Positions 17,804 through 28,061 of a stretch of DNA of 64,000 bases are shown piece after piece (the stretch's first letter is position 1; the number at the start of each line of letters is the position of its first letter). The position numbers and the translations under genes were made by a program. Below the pieces are notes generated by a model that did no database searches, was not told the origin of the DNA, and saw nothing but the letters and a program-made list of their open reading frames with translations. Source of the stretch: Citrobacter sp. wls619 (GTDB taxonomy: Bacteria; Pseudomonadota; Gammaproteobacteria; Enterobacterales; Enterobacteriaceae); the NCBI RefSeq assembly GCF_005281345.1, contig NZ_SZXJ01000044.1, positions 293,837 through 357,836 on the forward strand, in the 5' to 3' direction.

Positions 17804-18989
17804 GTCAGTACACACTAGCACTTCAATCTGGTCCAAAGGGATGATGTCCGTTATCGCCGCGCAGTTTTTGTCCGCGTTTGGCGATAACGCATTGTTGTTT
17901 GCTACCCTGGCTTTGCTCAAGGCGCAGTTCTACCCGGACTGGAGCCAGCCAATCCTGCAAATGGTGTTTGTGGGCGCTTACATTCTGTTTGCCCCTTTTG
18001 TCGGGCAGGTCGCGGATAGCTTTGCGAAAGGCAGAGTGATGATGTTCGCCAACGGTCTCAAGCTGCTGGGGGCGGCGAGTATCTGTTTCGGCGTTAACCC
18101 ATTTCTCGGGTATACGCTGGTGGGTATTGGCGCGGCGGCGTATTCTCCGGCCAAGTATGGCATCCTGGGTGAGCTGACGACTGGCGACAAACTGGTGAAA
18201 GCGAATGGCCTGATGGAGGCGTCAACCATTGCCGCTATCTTGCTGGGTTCTGTTGCTGGCGGTGTGCTGGCCGACTGGCATGTCATTGCTGCGCTTTCCG
18301 CCTGCGCCCTGGCCTATGCTGGTGCCGTGGTGGCTAACCTGTATATCCCGAAACTGGCCGCGGCTCGCCCCGGTCAGTCCTGGCATCTGGGGAAAATGAC
18401 GCGCAGTTTCTTCTGTGCCGCCTCTTCGCTGTGGCGCGACGGCGAAACACGTTTCTCGTTGGTCGGAACCAGCCTGTTTTGGGGCGCGGGCGTCACGCTG
18501 CGTTTTCTTCTGGTGTTGTGGGTGCCGGTTGCGCTGGGCATTACCGATAACGCCACGCCGACCTATCTCAACGCTATGGTGGCTATTGGGATTGTTGTGG
18601 GTGCCGGTGCGGCAGCAAAACTGGTGACGCTGGAAACGGTGTCGCGCTGTATGCCCGCGGGGATCCTGATTGGCGTGGTCGTCCTGATTTTCTCGCTCCA
18701 GCATGCGCTGTTGCCAGCCTATGCCTTACTGATGCTTATCGGCGTGTTGGGCGGTTTTTTTGTCGTGCCATTGAATGCGTTGTTACAGGAGCGAGGCAAA
18801 AAAAGCGTGGGGGCGGGCAACGCTATTGCGGTGCAAAACCTGGGTGAAAACAGCGCGATGTTGCTGATGCTCGGTATCTACTCACTGGCGGTGTTGGTGG
18901 GTATTCCTGCGGTAGCCATCGGCGTTGGATTTGGTGCGCTGTTTGCCCTGGCGATTACGGCGCTGTGGATCTGGCAGCGCCGCCGGTAA
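17796..18989 (+). CDS. lplT: LplT, lysophospholipid transporter
   Basis: A 397-residue, about twelve-helix major facilitator protein, equal in length to E. coli LplT. It flips lysophospholipids from the outer to the inner leaflet of the inner membrane, where Aas acylates them. The start is ATG 17796, inside the last codons of aas (8-bp overlap); an earlier in-frame ATG at 17775 would lengthen the overlap and is not used in the family. It is followed by a REP pair. Confidence 0.95.
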   Translation: MRESVHTSTSIWSKGMMSVIAAQFLSAFGDNALLFATLALLKAQFYPDWSQPILQMVFVGAYILFAPFVGQVADSFAKGRVMMFANGLKLLGAASICFGVNPFLGYTLVGIGAAAYSPAKYGILGELTTGDKLVKANGLMEASTIAAILLGSVAGGVLADWHVIAALSACALAYAGAVVANLYIPKLAAARPGQSWHLGKMTRSFFCAASSLWRDGETRFSLVGTSLFWGAGVTLRFLLVLWVPVALGITDNATPTYLNAMVAIGIVVGAGAAAKLVTLETVSRCMPAGILIGVVVLIFSLQHALLPAYALLMLIGVLGGFFVVPLNALLQERGKKSVGAGNAIAVQNLGENSAMLLMLGIYSLAVLVGIPAVAIGVGFGALFALAITALWIWQRRR

Positions 18990-18991
18990 CA

Positions 18992-19061
18992 TTGCCGGAT
19001 GGCGACGCAAGCGTCTTATCCGGCCTACAGGAAGACCGGATAAACGCAGCGCCATCAGGCA
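18992..19061. repeat. REP pair between lplT and tas
   Basis: Two inverted REP units (TGCCGGATGGCG..CTTATCCGGCC and GACCGGATAAACG..GCCATCAGGC) lie between the converging genes lplT and tas. Confidence 0.85.
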
Positions 19062-19068
19062 CTAAAAA

Positions 19069-20109
19069 TTACGGTGCAGGATAGGTATACACCTGATGCA
19101 CCGCTTCAATCTCCGCCAGTACTTCTTCACTCAACTCCAGATACAGGCTTTCAACGTTGGTTTTTAGCTGCTCCATCGTCGTTGCGCCCAGCAGTGTGCT
19201 GGCGACAAACGGCTGACGACGAACAAAGGCCAGCGCCATCTGCGCAGGATCGAGGTTATGGCGTTTGGCGATATCCACATAGGCAGCTACCGCTTTTTGC
19301 GTTTGCTCGCTGCTGTAGCGCGTAAAACGGCTAAACAGCGTATTGCGTGCGCCGGCAGGTTTCGCACCGTTCAGGTATTTACCGGTTAAGGTGCCAAAAC
19401 CAAGGCACGAGTAGGCCAGGAGCTCAACGCCTTCATACTGGCTCACTTCGGCCAGTCCAACTTCAAAGCTGCGGTTCAGCAGGCTGTACGGGTTCTGGAT
19501 AGTGGCGATACGCGGCAGGTCATGTTTGTCTGCCAGGTGCAGGTAACGCATTACACCAAAAGCCGTTTCGTTGGAAACACCGATGTAACGAATCTTACCT
19601 GCACGCTGAAACTCTGCCAGCGCGTCCAGCGTATCCAGCAGGGAAACGACCGGCGCGGAGTCCGTCCAGCTATATCCCAGCTTACCAAAGCAGTTTGTCG
19701 GGCGCTGCGGCCAGTGGACCTGATAGAGATCGAGATAATCGGTCTGCAGTCTTTTCAGACTGTCGTGCAGCGCTTCACGGATGTTTTTACGATCCAGCGC
19801 CTGATTTGGTCGAATACCGCTGTCATTGTTACGCGCCGGGCCGCTGACTTTAGAGGCAACGATCAGTTTTTCGCGGCTGCCGTGCTTGGCGAGCCAGTTG
19901 CCCACGTAAGTTTCGGTGAGTCCCTGGGTTTCTGGGCGAGGCGGTACCGGATACATCTCGGCAACGTCGATCAAATTAATGCCCTGTGCTACGGCATAAT
20001 CAAGCTGTGCATGTGCGTCGGCTTCGCTGTTTTGTTCACCAAACGTCATTGTGCCCAGCCCCAGTGTACTGACTTCCAGCGAGCTGTGGGGTATACGGTG
20101 ATATTGCAT
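19069..20109 (-). CDS. tas: Tas, aldo-keto reductase
   Basis: A 346-residue NADP-dependent aldo-keto reductase of the Tas/YajO group, same length as E. coli Tas. The catalytic tetrad is seen around DVAEMYPVPP (Asp and Tyr), VASKV (Lys) and VHWPQRP (His). In E. coli, Tas can suppress tyrosine auxotrophy during starvation, hence its name; its normal substrate is unknown. A single gene, convergent with lplT. Confidence 0.92.
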   Translation of the reverse strand: MQYHRIPHSSLEVSTLGLGTMTFGEQNSEADAHAQLDYAVAQGINLIDVAEMYPVPPRPETQGLTETYVGNWLAKHGSREKLIVASKVSGPARNNDSGIRPNQALDRKNIREALHDSLKRLQTDYLDLYQVHWPQRPTNCFGKLGYSWTDSAPVVSLLDTLDALAEFQRAGKIRYIGVSNETAFGVMRYLHLADKHDLPRIATIQNPYSLLNRSFEVGLAEVSQYEGVELLAYSCLGFGTLTGKYLNGAKPAGARNTLFSRFTRYSSEQTQKAVAAYVDIAKRHNLDPAQMALAFVRRQPFVASTLLGATTMEQLKTNVESLYLELSEEVLAEIEAVHQVYTYPAP

Positions 20110-20185
20110 AGCCGTTTCCTTTTTATAATCACGACATAAGGATTATAAAAATGGCTGAGGGAAGGGAAAAAGGGAAGCAAAATTG

Positions 20186-20213
20186 TTAAGGCCAGCAGCG
20201 TGGCTGACCTTAA
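20186..20213 (-). terminator. Hairpin at the end of ygdR
   Basis: Eleven-base arms with one wobble pair, starting three bases past the ygdR stop codon and followed on the minus strand by AACAATTTT. A likely terminator with a weak T-tract. Confidence 0.5.
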
Positions 20214-20216
20214 CCA

Positions 20217-20435
20217 TCAACGCTCAATGATTTGAGAGACTTCGTCGCGGTTAATTTGCATCGCATTGCCTTGCTGATCGTGGTAACTCACCAAACCGGT
20301 ATCATCGTCAATTTCTGGTTTACCATCAGTCAGGATCATTCGACCATCTTTTGTCGCCATCACATAATCACTGCTGCATCCGGAAACGGCAAAAGCCAGC
20401 CCGACGGCGGAAATTAAAACTGCCCATTTTTTCAT
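20217..20435 (-). CDS. ygdR: YgdR, small lipoprotein (YgdI/YgdR family)
   Basis: A 72-residue lipoprotein. The signal peptide [19 protein letters not shown] ends at lipobox cysteine 20 (VSGC). The mature part is the DUF903 beta-barrel-like domain ([33 protein letters not shown]). The window holds a paralogue, ygdI, at 57193, with the same pattern of conserved residues. Function unknown. Confidence 0.92.
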   Translation of the reverse strand: MKKWAVLISAVGLAFAVSGCSSDYVMATKDGRMILTDGKPEIDDDTGLVSYHDQQGNAMQINRDEVSQIIER

Positions 20436-20551
20436 CTGCTTATCCTCACATGGCCTGCGTCTGACACTAGTTTAGTAATAACGCGAAGTTGTGCAGGGCG
20501 AAAGCAGTAAAATCTTAATCTGTGAGAGAGGGAAGGTGTGCGGGGAGTATT

Positions 20552-20571
20552 CGCTCCCCATGCGGGGAGCG
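20552..20571 (-). terminator. Hairpin downstream of ygdQ
   Basis: Perfect 8-bp arms CGCTCCCC / GGGGAGCG with a 4-base loop, ten bases past the ygdQ stop codon. No T-run, so termination is uncertain. Confidence 0.45.
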
Positions 20572-20581
20572 ATAGTATCTG

Positions 20582-21295
20582 TCAGAGCGGATTTTTTTTA
20601 TTGCGCCACAGGTTCAGGGTCTCTACCGCGATAGAGAAGAACATCGCGAAGTAAATGTATCCTTTCGGCACATGGACATCGAAGCTTTCCAGGATTAGCG
20701 TGAAGCCAACCAGGATCAGGAAAGAGAGTGCCAGCATTTTTACCGAAGGGTGACGATCAACAAACTCACCGATTGGGCGGGCTGCAAACATCATTACACC
20801 CACGGCAATCACGACGGCTGCCATCATAATAAACAGATGATCGGACAAGCCTACTGCGGTGATTACTGAGTCCAGACTGAAGATAATATCCAACAACATG
20901 ATCTGCACAATCGCGCCGAGGAAAGAAGAGACGCGGGTTTTCAGCCCTTCCTCTTCGCCCTCAATGGACTCGTGGATCTCTTTACTCGCTTTCCAGATCA
21001 GGAACAATCCGCCGAGCAGAAGGATCAGATCGCGCGCTGAAATCGCCTCGCCAAACAGCTCGAATAACGGATTAGTGAGCCGCGTTACCCAGGCGATGGA
21101 TGCCAGCAGCGCCAGGCGCATCACCATCGCTGCCGCCAGCCCGATTCGTCGGGCATGATTGCGTTGTGCTGTTGGGAGTTTTGCTACAACCAGAGAAAGG
21201 AAAATAATATTGTCGATCCCGAGAACGATCTCCAGCAGCGTCAGCGTACCGAGCGCCAGCCAGGCGTTAGGATCGGTTATCCATGCAAATAACAT
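20582..21295 (-). CDS. ygdQ: YgdQ, TerC-family membrane protein
   Basis: A 237-residue inner-membrane protein with about seven helices, the length of E. coli YgdQ. It belongs to the TerC/Alx family; acidic residues within membrane segments are seen in EIVLGIDNIIFLS and LLDIIFSLDSVITAVGL, the metal-binding signature of that family. Members are linked to manganese export or membrane-protein metalation; the exact role of YgdQ is unknown. I chose the ATG at 21295 over 21313, in line with the family. Next to mutH on the same strand. Confidence 0.9.
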   Translation of the reverse strand: MLFAWITDPNAWLALGTLTLLEIVLGIDNIIFLSLVVAKLPTAQRNHARRIGLAAAMVMRLALLASIAWVTRLTNPLFELFGEAISARDLILLLGGLFLIWKASKEIHESIEGEEEGLKTRVSSFLGAIVQIMLLDIIFSLDSVITAVGLSDHLFIMMAAVVIAVGVMMFAARPIGEFVDRHPSVKMLALSFLILVGFTLILESFDVHVPKGYIYFAMFFSIAVETLNLWRNKKNPL

Positions 21296-21369
21296 CGAAC
21301 AAAGTCCTGCCAAAAAAAAGAAGCGGTAATTATAGGCGCGTAACGCGACGGGCGAAAGGTCAGGGTGTG

Positions 21370-22065
21370 TTATTGAGCCTGGAATAGAAAATGCCGTTCC
21401 AGCAATGCGCGGGTGAAGTTCTTTTTCAGGTAAAATCCGCGTGGCAGAGTCAGGATCGGTTCACCATGGGCACCGATTGCCTCGGTAAGCGCCCGGGCGT
21501 TGGCGGCTTTTGGGCGTAGTTGTAAAACTTCACCATGACGGGCGGTGATACGTTCGACGTGCCCTAACACAATCATGTCCATTAACTCTTCCCAGTCCAG
21601 ACGCAACTGTCGATCTTCCTCTTCATTCGGACTCCACAACAGCGGGGAGCCAACGCGACGTTCAGCCACAGGGATGCTGCGTTCACCTTCTACGGGGATC
21701 CACAACACGCGTTTAAGCTTGTGTCGAACATGGCTGGTTTCCCAGGTCACGCCGGTATTGCCGGTTAACGGCGCCACGCAGACAAAGGTCGTTTCCAACG
21801 GTCTGCCAAGGCTATCCACAGGGATCGTTTTTAACTCCACGCCCAGCGCGGCGAAATCCTGCTCCGGTTTACTGCCCGCACTGGCCCCAAGCCAGATTTC
21901 CAGCAGCACGCCAATCCAGCCTTTGTCCCGCTTCAGATCCTTTGGCGCAACGAGTCCTGCCATCGCCGCCAGTTCTCCCAACGTGTAGCCCGAAAGTTGC
22001 CGTGCCTGGTGCAGCAACTGGGCTTCGGATTCAGGAGGAGAAAGCAATGGATGGAGTTCTGGCAT
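21370..22065 (-). CDS. mutH: MutH, GATC-specific endonuclease of mismatch repair
   Basis: A 231-residue type II restriction-like nuclease, two residues longer than E. coli MutH. The catalytic residues Glu56, Asp70, Glu77 and Lys79 are all in place ([13 protein letters not shown]). With MutS and MutL it nicks the unmethylated strand at hemimethylated GATC sites after replication. Upstream lies a long gap with a group of DnaA-box-like sites. Confidence 0.96.
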   Translation of the reverse strand: MPELHPLLSPPESEAQLLHQARQLSGYTLGELAAMAGLVAPKDLKRDKGWIGVLLEIWLGASAGSKPEQDFAALGVELKTIPVDSLGRPLETTFVCVAPLTGNTGVTWETSHVRHKLKRVLWIPVEGERSIPVAERRVGSPLLWSPNEEEDRQLRLDWEELMDMIVLGHVERITARHGEVLQLRPKAANARALTEAIGAHGEPILTLPRGFYLKKNFTRALLERHFLFQAQ

Positions 22066-22749
22066 CAGGTTTACCCTTGGGTTAAAAAATGAGCAATGAT
22101 TTTATACCGTGTGGACAGAGTTTATCTTTTTCCACATGCTTTATCCAATTGCATGATTTATAGTGGTTTTTATATTTTTATGTAGAGTGTTGCGCAACAG
22201 AAAACGGGGTTTTCCAATTCTGGTCACTGACAATGAACAGGATCTTACACCATGTTATCCACAGAAAGATGGGATAACTGTGAAAAACCCCCACTACTGT
22301 TTCAATTTACAGCCTTGACGTGCGACGAAAATCGAATTTTCACACAAATTGTGCCTAACTTATTGGCATAATCTGTGGATAAAACCAACGCTGGTCGATC
22401 TTTCATCAGCTCGAAGATCGTATGCGTGATGCACATCACATTTCTGCATGTTTAGCTACGGTTGTTGCTTTTAACTTAATGAATATATAAGACTATTTTT
22501 GTTATGTGATGGATGTCTTATTCAGACTGTTCCGGGTTTTCCCATAGTAATTCCGTACTTCTTCACAACTATATCCACAGAAAAGGTGAATAAAATCGCC
22601 TATGTAGCGTATCTTCTGTTTATAACTCGGCCCTTTGCTGTGAGTTATTCAATTGTTATTAGAATATCGCACCCTTAACAGAGTGGTTTACCGCCCCTCT
22701 GGAGTGTGAAACAATCGTTTGTATATAAGGTTTATGTTGAGGTAGTCCG
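22066..22749. promoter_or_regulatory. mutH-rppH intergenic region with a cluster of DnaA boxes
   Basis: A 684-bp AT-rich gap between divergent genes. DnaA-box matches to TTATCCACA: 22255-22263 (perfect, plus), 22374-22382 (perfect, minus, TGTGGATAA), 22128-22136 (TTTTCCACA, one change) and 22571-22579 (ATATCCACA, one change). I recall a high-affinity DnaA-binding region near mutH in E. coli. The rest should contain the rppH and mutH promoters; I cannot assign them with confidence and see no gene. Confidence 0.65.
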
Positions 22750-23280
22750 GTGATTGATGACGATGGCTACCGCCCGAATGTAGGGATAGTAATTTGTAAC
22801 CGCCAGGGGCAGGTCATGTGGGCCCGGCGATTTGGTCAGCACTCCTGGCAATTCCCGCAAGGCGGGATAAATGCAGGAGAGACAGCAGAGCAGGCGATGT
22901 ACCGGGAACTCTTTGAAGAAGTCGGTCTGAGTCGTAAAGATGTGCGGATCCTTGCTTCTACTCGTAACTGGTTGCGTTACAAGTTACCGAAACGTTTGGT
23001 GCGTTGGGACACAAAGCCGGTTTGTATCGGCCAGAAACAAAAATGGTTTCTTCTGCAGTTGGTCAGCAGCGATGCTGAAATCAATATGCAAACCAGCAGT
23101 ACACCTGAGTTCGACGGCTGGCGCTGGGTGAGTTACTGGTATCCGGTTCGACAGGTGGTGTCATTTAAACGCGATGTCTATCGCAGGGTGATGAAAGAAT
23201 TCGCAAGTGTTGTGATGGCGCTTCAGGAGAGCACTCCTAAGCCGCAAAGCGCACCTGCGTACAGACGTAAAAGAGGTTAA
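22750..23280 (+). CDS. rppH: RppH, RNA 5'-pyrophosphohydrolase
   Basis: A 176-residue Nudix hydrolase, same length as E. coli RppH (NudH). The Nudix box spans residues 38-60 ([20 protein letters not shown] then VGL) with metal ligands Glu53, Glu56 and Glu57. It removes phosphates from the 5' triphosphate end of mRNA, which exposes it to RNase E. The start codon is GTG at 22750, which gives the conserved [12 protein letters not shown]. ptsP begins 12 bp downstream, so the two form an operon. Confidence 0.96.
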   Translation: MIDDDGYRPNVGIVICNRQGQVMWARRFGQHSWQFPQGGINAGETAEQAMYRELFEEVGLSRKDVRILASTRNWLRYKLPKRLVRWDTKPVCIGQKQKWFLLQLVSSDAEINMQTSSTPEFDGWRWVSYWYPVRQVVSFKRDVYRRVMKEFASVVMALQESTPKPQSAPAYRRKRG

Positions 23281-23292
23281 GCTACGCAAATT

Positions 23293-25539
23293 ATGCTCAC
23301 CCGCCTGCGCGAAATAGTCGAAAAGGTGGCCAGTGCCCCACGTCTCAATGAGGCGTTGAATATTCTGGTTACTGACATCTGTCTTGCGATGGATACAGAG
23401 GTCTGCTCGGTCTACCTGGCCGATCACGACCGACGCTGTTATTACCTGATGGCGACCCGAGGACTTAAAAAACCACGCGGTCGCACTGTTGCACTGGCGT
23501 TTGATGAAGGGATCGTTGGCCTGGTTGGCAGGCTGGCGGAACCTATCAACCTCGCCGATGCGCAAAAACACCCCAGCTTTAAATATATTCCTTCGGTGAA
23601 AGAAGAACGTTTTCGTGCGTTCTTAGGCGTACCGATCATCCAGCGACGCCAGTTATTAGGCGTCCTGGTGGTACAGCAACGTGAGTTGCGCCAGTACGAC
23701 GAAAGCGAAGAATCTTTTCTGGTCACGCTTGCCACACAAATGGCCGCTATTCTGTCTCAGTCGCAGTTAACCGCGCTATTTGGGCAATACCGGCAAACGC
23801 GTATCCGTGCGTTGCCTGCCGCTCCCGGTGTGGCAATCGCTGAAGGCTGGCAGGATGCCACGCTGCCGCTGATGGAGCAGGTGTATCAGGCTTCAACGTT
23901 GGATCCGGTGCTTGAGCGTGAACGCCTGACTGGCGCACTGGAAGAAGCCGCGAATGAATTTCGCCGCTACAGTAAGCGTTTTGCTGCCGGGGCACAGAAA
24001 GAGACGGCGGCAATTTTTGATCTCTATTCGCACCTGCTCTCCGATACCCGTCTGCGCCGCGAGTTGTTCGCGGAAGTGGATAACGGCTCGGTGGCCGAGT
24101 GGGCGGTTAAAACGATCATTGAGAAGTTTGCCGAACAGTTTGCCGCGCTAAGCGATAACTATCTTAAAGAACGCGCCGGGGATTTGCGCGCGTTGGGGCA
24201 GCGTTTGCTGTTCCATCTTGATGACTCTGTTCAGGGACCGAATGCCTGGCCGGAACGTTTCGTGCTGGTGGCGGATGAGCTGTCTGCCACTACGCTGGCG
24301 GAACTTCCCCAGGACCGGTTGGTAGGGGTTGTCGTCAGGGATGGTGCCGCCAACTCTCACGCGGCGATTATGGTCCGTGCGCTGGGGATCCCGACCGTAA
24401 TGGGGGCTGATATCCAGCCGTCTGTGTTGCACCGCCGCACGTTGGTGGTGGATGGCTATCGTGGCGAACTGTTGGTTGATCCGGAGCCGGTATTAATCCA
24501 GGAATACCAGCGTCTCATTAGTGAAGAGATCGAACTGAGCCGTCTGGCGGAAGATGATGTTAATCAACCGGCACAGTTGAAAAGCGGCGAGCGCGTGAAG
24601 GTGATGCTCAACGCGGGGCTAAGTCCGGAACATGAAGAGAAGCTGGGTAGCCGAATTGACGGTATCGGGCTGTATCGTACTGAAATTCCGTTCATGCTGC
24701 AAAGCGGCTTTCCATCTGAAGAAGAGCAGGTCGCGCAGTATCAGGGCATGCTGCAGATGTTTAACGATAAGCCCGTAACTCTGCGTACGCTGGATGTCGG
24801 GGCCGATAAACAACTGCCGTACATGCCCATCAGCGAAGAGAATCCATGCCTTGGCTGGCGAGGGATCCGCATAACGCTCGATCAACCGGAGATCTTTTTG
24901 ATCCAGGTTCGCGCCATGCTGCGTGCGAATGCGGCAACCGGAAACCTGAGCATTTTACTGCCGATGGTGACCAGTATTGATGAAGTGGATGAAGCGCGAC
25001 GCCTGATAGAACGTGCCGGACGCGAAGTGGAAGAGATGATCGGCTACGAGATCCCAAAACCACGCATTGGCATCATGCTGGAAGTCCCGTCGATGGTGTT
25101 TATGCTGCCGCATTTGGCAAACAGGATCGATTTTATCTCGGTTGGGACCAACGATCTGACCCAGTATATTTTGGCTGTCGATCGGAACAACACGCGCGTT
25201 GCCAGTATTTATGACAGCCTGCATCCGGGGATGTTACGTGCGCTGGCCATGATTGCGCAGGAGGCGGAGAAAAGCGGCATCGATTTGCGCTTGTGTGGTG
25301 AAATGGCGGGTGACCCGATGTGTGTCACCATCCTTATTGGCCTTGGTTTCCGGCATTTATCGATGAACGGGCGTTCTGTCGCACGTGTGAAATACCTGCT
25401 GCGCCATATCGATTTTGACGAAGCGCAAACGCTGGCGCAGCGCAGCCTGGAAGCGCAACTGGCGACGGAAGTACGCCATCAGGTGGCGGCCTTTATGGAG
25501 CGCCGTGGCATGGGAGGATTGATTCGCGGAGGATTGTAG
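23293..25539 (+). CDS. ptsP: PtsP, enzyme I of the nitrogen phosphotransferase system (EI-Ntr)
   Basis: A 748-residue protein: an N-terminal GAF domain (about residues 1-160), then the enzyme I region with the phosphohistidine loop GAANSHAAIMVRALGIP near residue 356 and the C-terminal PEP-binding barrel (VGTNDLTQYILAVDRNN). It passes phosphate from PEP to NPr and then EIIA-Ntr, linking nitrogen and potassium status; glutamine binds the GAF domain in E. coli. Operon with rppH. A single REP unit follows its stop codon. Confidence 0.95.
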   Translation: MLTRLREIVEKVASAPRLNEALNILVTDICLAMDTEVCSVYLADHDRRCYYLMATRGLKKPRGRTVALAFDEGIVGLVGRLAEPINLADAQKHPSFKYIPSVKEERFRAFLGVPIIQRRQLLGVLVVQQRELRQYDESEESFLVTLATQMAAILSQSQLTALFGQYRQTRIRALPAAPGVAIAEGWQDATLPLMEQVYQASTLDPVLERERLTGALEEAANEFRRYSKRFAAGAQKETAAIFDLYSHLLSDTRLRRELFAEVDNGSVAEWAVKTIIEKFAEQFAALSDNYLKERAGDLRALGQRLLFHLDDSVQGPNAWPERFVLVADELSATTLAELPQDRLVGVVVRDGAANSHAAIMVRALGIPTVMGADIQPSVLHRRTLVVDGYRGELLVDPEPVLIQEYQRLISEEIELSRLAEDDVNQPAQLKSGERVKVMLNAGLSPEHEEKLGSRIDGIGLYRTEIPFMLQSGFPSEEEQVAQYQGMLQMFNDKPVTLRTLDVGADKQLPYMPISEENPCLGWRGIRITLDQPEIFLIQVRAMLRANAATGNLSILLPMVTSIDEVDEARRLIERAGREVEEMIGYEIPKPRIGIMLEVPSMVFMLPHLANRIDFISVGTNDLTQYILAVDRNNTRVASIYDSLHPGMLRALAMIAQEAEKSGIDLRLCGEMAGDPMCVTILIGLGFRHLSMNGRSVARVKYLLRHIDFDEAQTLAQRSLEAQLATEVRHQVAAFMERRGMGGLIRGGL

Positions 25540-25566
25540 GCCTGATAAGCGTAGCGCCATCAGGCA
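25538..25566. repeat. Single REP unit after ptsP
   Basis: GGCCTGATAAGCG..GCGCCATCAGGC, a palindromic REP-like unit adjoining the ptsP stop codon TAG. Confidence 0.75.
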
Positions 25567-25729
25567 ATACGGGGGGTAAAGATTACCTATACAGATCTTT
25601 TACATCTTCCCGGCATCCGCTGCGATCCCCTTGTGCTATCATTCGCACCTTTGGAGCGCCTGCATTATGCAGGCGCGCTTATCAATTGCTGTCTGACTTC
25701 AGCGAAATAACAAGAACTTGTGGTGACAG

Positions 25730-26605
25730 ATGACCAGTAGCTATCTGCATTTTCCGGATTTCGATCCGGTCATTTTCTCAATTGGACCCGTCGCGCTTCA
25801 CTGGTACGGCATGATGTACCTGGTGGGGTTTATTTTTGCGATGTGGCTGGCGACGCGCCGGGCTAATCGCCCGGGCAGTGGCTGGACCAAAAACGAAGTA
25901 GAAAACTTACTTTATGCAGGCTTCCTCGGGGTCTTCCTCGGCGGGCGTATTGGCTACGTGCTGTTCTATAACTTCCCGCTGTTCCTTGATAACCCGCTGT
26001 ATCTGTTCCGCGTCTGGGATGGGGGCATGTCCTTCCATGGCGGACTTATCGGGGTGATTCTGGTGATGATTATCTTCGCCAAACGCACCAAGCGTACATT
26101 CTTCCAGGTCTCTGATTTTATTGCTCCACTGATTCCGTTTGGTTTGGGCGCAGGCCGTCTGGGTAACTTTATTAACGGTGAACTGTGGGGGCGCGTCGAC
26201 CCGAACTTCAAGTATGCCATGTTGTTCCCTGGCTCCCGCACAGAAGATATTTTATTGCTGCAAACCAACCCGCAGTGGCAGTCTATTTTTGACACATACG
26301 GCTCTTTGCCTCGCCATGCCTCACAGCTTTATGAGATGGCGCTGGAAGGGGTTGTGCTGTTTATCATTCTTAACCTGTTTATTCGCAAACCTCGTCCGAT
26401 GGGCTCGGTTTCCGGTCTGTTCCTGATTGGCTATGGCGCGTTTCGTATTATCGTCGAATTCTTCCGCCAGCCGGATGCGCAGTTTACCGGCACATGGGTT
26501 CAGTACATCAGCATGGGGCAGATCCTGTCTATCCCGATGATTGTCGCAGGTATTATTATGATGGTTTGGGCGTATCGTCGCAGCCCGCAGCAACACGTTT
26601 CCTGA
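25730..26605 (+). CDS. lgt: Lgt, prolipoprotein diacylglyceryl transferase
   Basis: A 291-residue inner-membrane enzyme with seven helices. The conserved blocks HGGLIG (His103), [14 protein letters not shown] (Arg143 region) and RHASQLYE are all present. It moves diacylglycerol from phosphatidylglycerol to the lipobox cysteine of prolipoproteins, the first step for lipoproteins such as MltA, YgdI and YgdR in this window. thyA begins six bases after its stop codon. Confidence 0.96.
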   Translation: MTSSYLHFPDFDPVIFSIGPVALHWYGMMYLVGFIFAMWLATRRANRPGSGWTKNEVENLLYAGFLGVFLGGRIGYVLFYNFPLFLDNPLYLFRVWDGGMSFHGGLIGVILVMIIFAKRTKRTFFQVSDFIAPLIPFGLGAGRLGNFINGELWGRVDPNFKYAMLFPGSRTEDILLLQTNPQWQSIFDTYGSLPRHASQLYEMALEGVVLFIILNLFIRKPRPMGSVSGLFLIGYGAFRIIVEFFRQPDAQFTGTWVQYISMGQILSIPMIVAGIIMMVWAYRRSPQQHVS

Positions 26606-26611
26606 GGAACC

Positions 26612-27406
26612 ATGAAACAGTATTTAGAACTGATGCAAAAAGTGCTGGATGAAGGCACACAGAAAAACGACCGTACCGGAACCGGAACGCTTTCCATTTT
26701 TGGCCATCAGATGCGTTTTAATCTGCAGGAAGGGTTTCCGCTGGTTACGACTAAACGCTGCCATTTACGCTCGATCATCCATGAGCTGTTGTGGTTTTTG
26801 CAGGGCGACACCAACGTTGCCTACCTGCATGAAAACAACGTCTCAATCTGGGATGAATGGGCAGATGAGAACGGTAATTTAGGTCCGGTGTACGGCAAAC
26901 AGTGGCGTGCATGGCCAACACCGGATGGCCGTCATATTGACCAGATCACGACGGTGCTGAACCAGTTGAAAAACGACCCGGATTCCCGTCGTATTATCGT
27001 TTCCGCGTGGAACGTCGGCGAACTGGATAAAATGGCGCTGGCGCCGTGTCATGCGTTTTTCCAGTTCTACGTGGCGGATGGCAAACTCTCTTGCCAGCTG
27101 TATCAGCGTTCATGCGATGTGTTCCTCGGCTTGCCGTTTAACATTGCCAGTTATGCCTTGCTGGTTCACATGATGGCGCAGCAGTGCGATCTTGAAGTCG
27201 GTGATTTTGTCTGGACCGGTGGCGACACGCACCTGTACAGCAATCATATGGATCAAACGCATCTGCAGCTTAGCCGTGAACCGCGCGCGCTGCCGAAGCT
27301 GGTTATCAAACGTAAGCCAGATTCAATTTTCGACTATCGTTTCGACGATTTCGATATTGAGGGTTACGATCCGCATCCAGGCATTAAAGCACCGGTCGCT
27401 ATCTGA
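26612..27406 (+). CDS. thyA: ThyA, thymidylate synthase
   Basis: A 264-residue enzyme, exactly the E. coli length. The nucleophile is Cys146 in [12 protein letters not shown]; the dUMP-binding arginines lie in [13 protein letters not shown] and [19 protein letters not shown]. It makes dTMP from dUMP using methylene-tetrahydrofolate. Co-transcribed with lgt (6-bp gap). A terminator follows 19 bp after the stop. Confidence 0.97.
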   Translation: MKQYLELMQKVLDEGTQKNDRTGTGTLSIFGHQMRFNLQEGFPLVTTKRCHLRSIIHELLWFLQGDTNVAYLHENNVSIWDEWADENGNLGPVYGKQWRAWPTPDGRHIDQITTVLNQLKNDPDSRRIIVSAWNVGELDKMALAPCHAFFQFYVADGKLSCQLYQRSCDVFLGLPFNIASYALLVHMMAQQCDLEVGDFVWTGGDTHLYSNHMDQTHLQLSREPRALPKLVIKRKPDSIFDYRFDDFDIEGYDPHPGIKAPVAI

Positions 27407-27425
27407 TCGGGGTTAATCCTGTCAC

Positions 27426-27455
27426 AACCGGCGCCTTACGCGTCGGTTTTTTTTT
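27426..27455 (+). terminator. Rho-independent terminator of lgt-thyA
   Basis: Nine-base arms AACCGGCGC / GCGTCGGTT (one wobble) with loop CTTAC, then nine T. Confidence 0.88.
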
Positions 27456-27590
27456 GCCTTACATTCTATTCTGCGGCGCTGATTCCTGAAGTTTTGCAAC
27501 GTGATGCAATGCGATAAATATTCTCCGTAGCTTGCCGAAGAAGCTGAATTTCCCCCTCGTTATTAATTTCTCTCACGCCATACTGGCGAC

Positions 27591-28061
27591 ATGAAAAAAC
27601 AACACGGCTACACGCTTCTCGAAACCCTGATTGCAATGCTGATTGTCGCGGCGCTTGGCGCATCAGGGCTGTATGGCTGGCAGCGCTGGCAGCAACAACA
27701 GCGTCTGTGGCAAACCGCCTGCCAGGTGCGGGATTACCTGCTGCAATTGCGTGAAGATGCTAACTGGCGCAATCGTGATCACGTCATCAACGTGCTCCGC
27801 GAAGGGGGAACATGGTGTCTGGCAAGTTCAGCGGCGTCACAAACGTCGTGTCAGCCTGTTTCACCGTTGATATTTACGCCACTCTGGGCTGATGTCGAGA
27901 TGGCAGAGATAACACCGTCACTGGCTTTTTTCGGCCTACGTAATACCGCATGGGCCGGGCATATCTACCTGAAGAATGCTGCAGGTGAATGGCGTGTGGT
28001 GGTGTCTGGTTGGGGGCGAATCAGGCTTTGCGAACGCGGTGAGGCGGATCAATGTCGGTAA
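27591..28061 (+). CDS. ppdA: PpdA, prepilin-peptidase-dependent protein A
   Basis: A 156-residue type IV pilin-like protein. Its short leader is cut after glycine in [17 protein letters not shown]; glutamate at mature position 5 is present, followed by a single hydrophobic helix. It is the first of a minor-pseudopilin group ppdA-ppdB-ygdB-ppdC directly upstream of recC, with a 10-bp overlap with ppdB. In E. coli these are minor pilins of a poorly expressed type IV pilus; related sets prime pilus assembly. Confidence 0.9.
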   Translation: MKKQHGYTLLETLIAMLIVAALGASGLYGWQRWQQQQRLWQTACQVRDYLLQLREDANWRNRDHVINVLREGGTWCLASSAASQTSCQPVSPLIFTPLWADVEMAEITPSLAFFGLRNTAWAGHIYLKNAAGEWRVVVSGWGRIRLCERGEADQCR

